A DNA stretch of 64,000 nucleotides from Pseudomonadota bacterium (GTDB lineage Bacteria > Pseudomonadota > Gammaproteobacteria > Burkholderiales > Rhodocyclaceae): positions 47,657 to 111,656 of the forward strand of contig JAFEFC010000014.1 in the NCBI GenBank assembly GCA_018240785.1, written 5' to 3'. The notes beneath the pieces are model-generated. The model ran no database searches. It saw only the letters and a list, made by a program, of their open reading frames with translations, and was not told the origin of the DNA. This document shows, piece by piece, positions 61,301 to 64,000 of the stretch; positions within the stretch are counted from its first letter, which is position 1, and every line of letters starts with the position of its first letter. The position numbers were made by a program, and so were the translations under genes.

Positions 61301-61822
61301 ATGGGAAGTCTGCGCGAATTGATATCGGCCGGACCCCAGCCCGGCCGCATCGAGACCATCGTGCTGCGTCCGGCACGCGGAGTGGCTGCGGTCGTAGTGG
61401 ACGAGGCAGAGTTGGTCGAGGGGCGGGGGCTGCTGGGCGACCGGCACGCCGCGCGCACCGCACTGGGCGTCAACGGGCAGGCGCGCGCCCTGACGCTGAT
61501 CCAGGCCGAGCATTTGCCGCTGCTGGCGCGCTGGACGGGGGGCGAGCGGATCGATCCTGCGTTGTTGCGGCGAAATCTTGTCGTCTCCGGGCTGAACCTG
61601 CTGGGCCTGCGGTCGCCATTTGCCGATCAACCGCGGCTGTGGCGGATCGGACCATCGGCGGTCATCGAAGTGAGCGGCCCGTGCGAGCCGTGTTCACGCA
61701 TGGAAGACGTGCTCGGCCCGGGCGGATACAACGCGATGCGCGGTCACGGCGGCGTGTACGCGCGTGTCGTGAAGGGAGGGCTATTGCGTCGGGGCGATCT
61801 GTTACAGGCACTGGGTGGATGA
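61301..61822 (+). CDS. MOSC-domain protein
   Basis: The 173-residue protein has the MOSC pattern: GLLGDRHAARTAL, RNLVVSGLNLL and the conserved cysteine in GPCEPCSRM. MOSC proteins bind molybdenum-sulfur centres or help in sulfur transfer; YiiM-like members reduce N-hydroxylated compounds. ATG 61301 is preferred over a GTG at 61286. It ends the plus-strand stress operon. Confidence 0.88.
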   Translation: MGSLRELISAGPQPGRIETIVLRPARGVAAVVVDEAELVEGRGLLGDRHAARTALGVNGQARALTLIQAEHLPLLARWTGGERIDPALLRRNLVVSGLNLLGLRSPFADQPRLWRIGPSAVIEVSGPCEPCSRMEDVLGPGGYNAMRGHGGVYARVVKGGLLRRGDLLQALGG

Positions 61823-62053
61823 CATGCCTGTCTCAGCCAATCAAGACCACCACTATCCCTGTACCAGCGCTGCTCCGGGCCGAGCAGGCGCCTCATTTCG
61901 CGGTGGCCGCGGATTCCCGCGAGCGCCGCGACTGTATCAGATTTCTGGCAGTCGGAATGGTAGTAGCTGGCCCACCAGCAGCTCCCGCCGTCGTATAAGG
62001 GATTCTGCCGCCGCGCACAACCTCAGCCGACACAAAAACGGATTCTTCGCGCA

Positions 62054-62183
62054 ATTTCGTGTCTCGCAGGGTGACAACGTGGTTAAACACTGCTGCCCTT
62101 GCGCGGTGCTCGTGCCGGTCGCTAACGAAGTAGCCGAACCGCTCAAACTGCATACGGACGACCCTTGGCGCCAAAGGAGTCAA
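62054..62183 (-). pseudogene. Fragment of glutaminyl-tRNA synthetase gene (glnS)
   Basis: The minus strand encodes MQFERFGYFVSDRHEH, then AAVFNHVVTLRDTK. This matches the C-terminal anticodon-binding end of GlnRS (FERxGYF...D...VFNRTVxLRD). The upstream catalytic part is absent and the frame ends in unrelated sequence. The fragment was probably picked up with flanking DNA from another genome. The rest of 61823-62283 holds no gene. Confidence 0.7.
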
Positions 62184-62283
62184 ACGTTGAGCAGATATCC
62201 GCGGTTTCCTGGCCTTCTGGAAAGGGGGGCGGATCGTCGACTGAGTCGTTGTCAGTCACCCCATTGACGATGAGGAGAACCGT

Positions 62284-63249
62284 GTGTCGTTTGCCCTGAG
62301 CGCTATCGCCGTCGCCTTTGCTGTCGGTTTCGCCATGAAGCGGGCCGGTCTGTGCACCTATGCGGCGGCGGAAGACATTGTCCAGCACGGCGATCCGGGT
62401 CGTCTGCTGGTATTTGTCGGCGCCACCGCCTGGGCGGCGTTGGTGGTGGTGCCCCTGAACTGGCTGTTTCCTGGGTTATTTGCCCTGTCGGACAGCCACG
62501 GCCTGTGGCTCACCGCGCTGCTGGGCGGCTTAGTGATGGGTCTGGGCGCCCATCTGAACCGGGGCTGCATGTTCGGCACCTTCGTCCAGCTGGTGAGCGG
62601 CAACCTGACCTACCTGGGGACCCTGGCCGGCTTATCCCTTGGGGTGATCCTGGTGGATCAGTTGCTGGGTTTGGTGGCGCCCGCTCTGAACCGGACCTCC
62701 GCCTTGGTCGGCCCCGGTGCCGCGGCCGCCTTGTGGCTAACCCCACTGGGGCTGTTCGCTCTTGCAATGTTGGTGCGTCCCGCGGTGATTGAGCGGCTGT
62801 GGGCGCGCTCCGAGACGGCGGTCGCGACGGTGTTGGTAGCCGGAATCGGAGGCGGCACGCTGTACGTCGCGGTGGCCGGCTGGGACTACGCCAGTGTGGT
62901 GGCCGGCACCACCCGAGTTGCACTCGATGCCAGGGTGTCGGGGCTTACGCTGTTGGCCGCCTCTTGCACCCTGGCACAGATCGTCGGCGGGATTGTCGCG
63001 GCGCTCAGCAGCGGTAGTTTCCGGCTGCAGTGGCCGCGATCGCGGCCGTTGATCGGCAACATCTTGGGGGGCACGCTAATGGGCGGCGCGGCCGCAATGG
63101 TCCCCGGCGGCAACGACGGCATGCCGCTGACCGGTATCCCCAGCCTGGCGCCCCACTCGATCATCTCCTTCAGTTTCATAGTCATCGCCATGCTTGCGCT
63201 GGTTTACCTGCTGCACAGACGGCCGGTGAAGCAAACACAACCGGAGTAA
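62284..63249 (+). CDS. YeeE/YedE-family sulfur-compound transporter
   Basis: The 321-residue membrane protein has nine or so hydrophobic segments and the family cysteine motifs KRAGLCTYAA and LNRGCMFGT, plus VPGGNDGMPLTGIP. TsuA (YeeE) imports thiosulfate, with conserved cysteines relaying the ligand. A GTG start at 62284 has GAGGAG. It stands alone after the glnS remnant; a link to the sulfoxide-repair genes is only positional. Confidence 0.85.
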   Translation: MSFALSAIAVAFAVGFAMKRAGLCTYAAAEDIVQHGDPGRLLVFVGATAWAALVVVPLNWLFPGLFALSDSHGLWLTALLGGLVMGLGAHLNRGCMFGTFVQLVSGNLTYLGTLAGLSLGVILVDQLLGLVAPALNRTSALVGPGAAAALWLTPLGLFALAMLVRPAVIERLWARSETAVATVLVAGIGGGTLYVAVAGWDYASVVAGTTRVALDARVSGLTLLAASCTLAQIVGGIVAALSSGSFRLQWPRSRPLIGNILGGTLMGGAAAMVPGGNDGMPLTGIPSLAPHSIISFSFIVIAMLALVYLLHRRPVKQTQPE

Positions 63250-63388
63250 AAGATGCGCTAACAAGTCACCTTCAGGAACATCCGCTTCAACCCAGACATT
63301 TCCTCCTTTCACGAGCCCATTTTCCTGTGACCGACGTGACCAGACAGATACCGTCATATCACCTGCTCGCGCGGCTGTTGCGCGGCTG

Positions 63389-63604
63389 TTGTTGCACTGG
63401 ATCATCGCCCCCGTTGAAATTCTGGAGCAGAACTTGTTGATCGGTCGTCCGGTTGCGAATAGCGAACGCGAACTGGTGATCGGCCGTCGTTCGCATGGAT
63501 ATTTGATCTTGTATCGCCATGTCCCCGGGATTCATACGGTGTTCGTGCTGGTGATCTGCCGCCAGAGCGAGGCCGGCTACTCCGAGCGAGATTCGGCCGG
63601 GTAA
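63389..63604 (+). pseudogene. C-terminal remnant of a RelE/ParE-type toxin
   Basis: The open frame contains RPVANSERELVIGRRSHGYL, ILYRHVPGIHTVFVLVICRQ and EAGY, which match the last 60 residues of ParE-type toxins. The N-terminal helix pair is missing, and a related stretch in another frame just upstream suggests a frameshift. No antitoxin gene is visible. Confidence 0.6.
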
Positions 63605-63889
63605 AGCTCTTACTACCGTATTGCAGAGCTGACTCTTGTGGTGGTTAGTCTGAACGCTCCGGACGTCGGGTTCAGGGTCGGCTTTATGTCATTCTCGCTA
63701 CCGCATTCTTCCATACGGCTACGTCTCTTGATGGCTAGACCGAGAGCTCGGGTAGGCGATGGCCAACGTCTGCAGCGCTCGGAAGGCTGCCCCTTGCCTG
63801 CGAAAAGTCGAGTAGCCAGGCGAATGGCGGCTTACGGGGGCACCGTCCACTCAAGGTCGGCTTTGGGGAAAAATCGCCACCGGCAGGAC

Positions 63890-63923
63890 ATGGCCGTTAT
63901 GATCAGCTATCCATAACGGCCAT
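63890..63923. promoter_or_regulatory. 12-bp inverted repeat near window end
   Basis: ATGGCCGTTATG and CATAACGGCCAT are perfect complements separated by 10 bases. Three CAGTT copies follow (63932-63952). It looks like an operator of a gene beyond the window. The interval 63605-63889 has no convincing gene. Confidence 0.5.
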
Positions 63924-64000
63924 TATGCCCAGTTACCAGTTATGAACAGTTGCGGTGCGGGCCGCGTCATCGTACGAGCGCAGCGTTTGTGCGCGATGCC

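Noticed and set aside
61815-62267. 150-codon plus-strand open frame over the glnS remnant
   Set aside because: The minus-strand frame in the same place matches GlnRS. The plus-strand translation has no domain and overlaps the MOSC gene end.

Overview
The window is high-GC DNA (estimated by eye at about two-thirds G+C) from a denitrifying betaproteobacterium, most likely a member of the Rhodocyclales such as Thauera or Azoarcus. The evidence is a complete periplasmic nitrate reductase locus with a NarXL pair and a DNR-like regulator, a system I cytochrome c maturation operon, and an integrative and conjugative element (ICE) of the PFGI-1/ICEclc family typical of beta- and gammaproteobacteria. 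The genus is an inference from gene content.

1-21.5 kb is chromosomal backbone. It begins with the 3' end of a cho-type excinuclease gene. A divergent pair follows, dnr-like (minus) and narX-narL (plus), around a 7-2-7 NarL-type palindrome. Next is napFDAGHBC, preceded by a perfect FNR/DNR box, and then ccmABCDEFGHI. This nap-ccm order recalls the E. coli locus, but here it is interrupted by a polysaccharide co-polymerase-like gene fused to a degenerate tyrosine-recombinase fold. The segment ends with alr, a TerB-like gene and a terminator abutting an 18-bp tRNA-Gly 3' end. I read that fragment as the attachment site of the ICE that fills the rest of the window.

21.5-37.5 kb is ICE cargo. 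A LysR gene and a TetR gene precede a tripartite YbhGFSR-like ABC exporter with its own outer-membrane channel. A tightly packed set follows: a DUF2892 protein, a beta-CASP RNase-like protein, a LOG-family protein, an LpxR-like lipid A deacylase and a cytochrome c'. A decayed LysR and an intact paralogue close the segment.

37.5-54.9 kb is the conserved ICE maintenance and replication module: alpA, parA, a HicA-like gene, parB, a DUF2857 gene, an STY4528-type replication protein, a HEPN/OST-HTH protein, PFL_4669, DUF3158, ssb, topB, and then a series of small genes (DUF3085, STY4534/DUF3577, DUF3275, DUF932 and others), mostly separated by terminator-like hairpins. The STY4528 gene contains a perfect DnaA box, six copies of a 7-bp half-site and an AT-rich stretch inside its linker-coding part, which makes it a candidate replication origin. 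One 17-bp palindrome recurs upstream of three genes. A three-stem structured element recurs three times in leaders between 49.0 and 52.5 kb, with compensatory base changes.

54.9-63.3 kb is a second cargo block that looks like an oxidative or reactive-chlorine defence locus. It has an RclR-like AraC regulator with both redox cysteines, MsrA, MsrB, cytochrome b561, two cytochrome P460-like proteins, a ZIP-like transporter, a thioredoxin-like protein and a MOSC protein. Remnants of glnS and a ParE-type toxin flank a YeeE-type transporter. No integrase or conjugation genes are in view; the ICE must continue beyond 64 kb.
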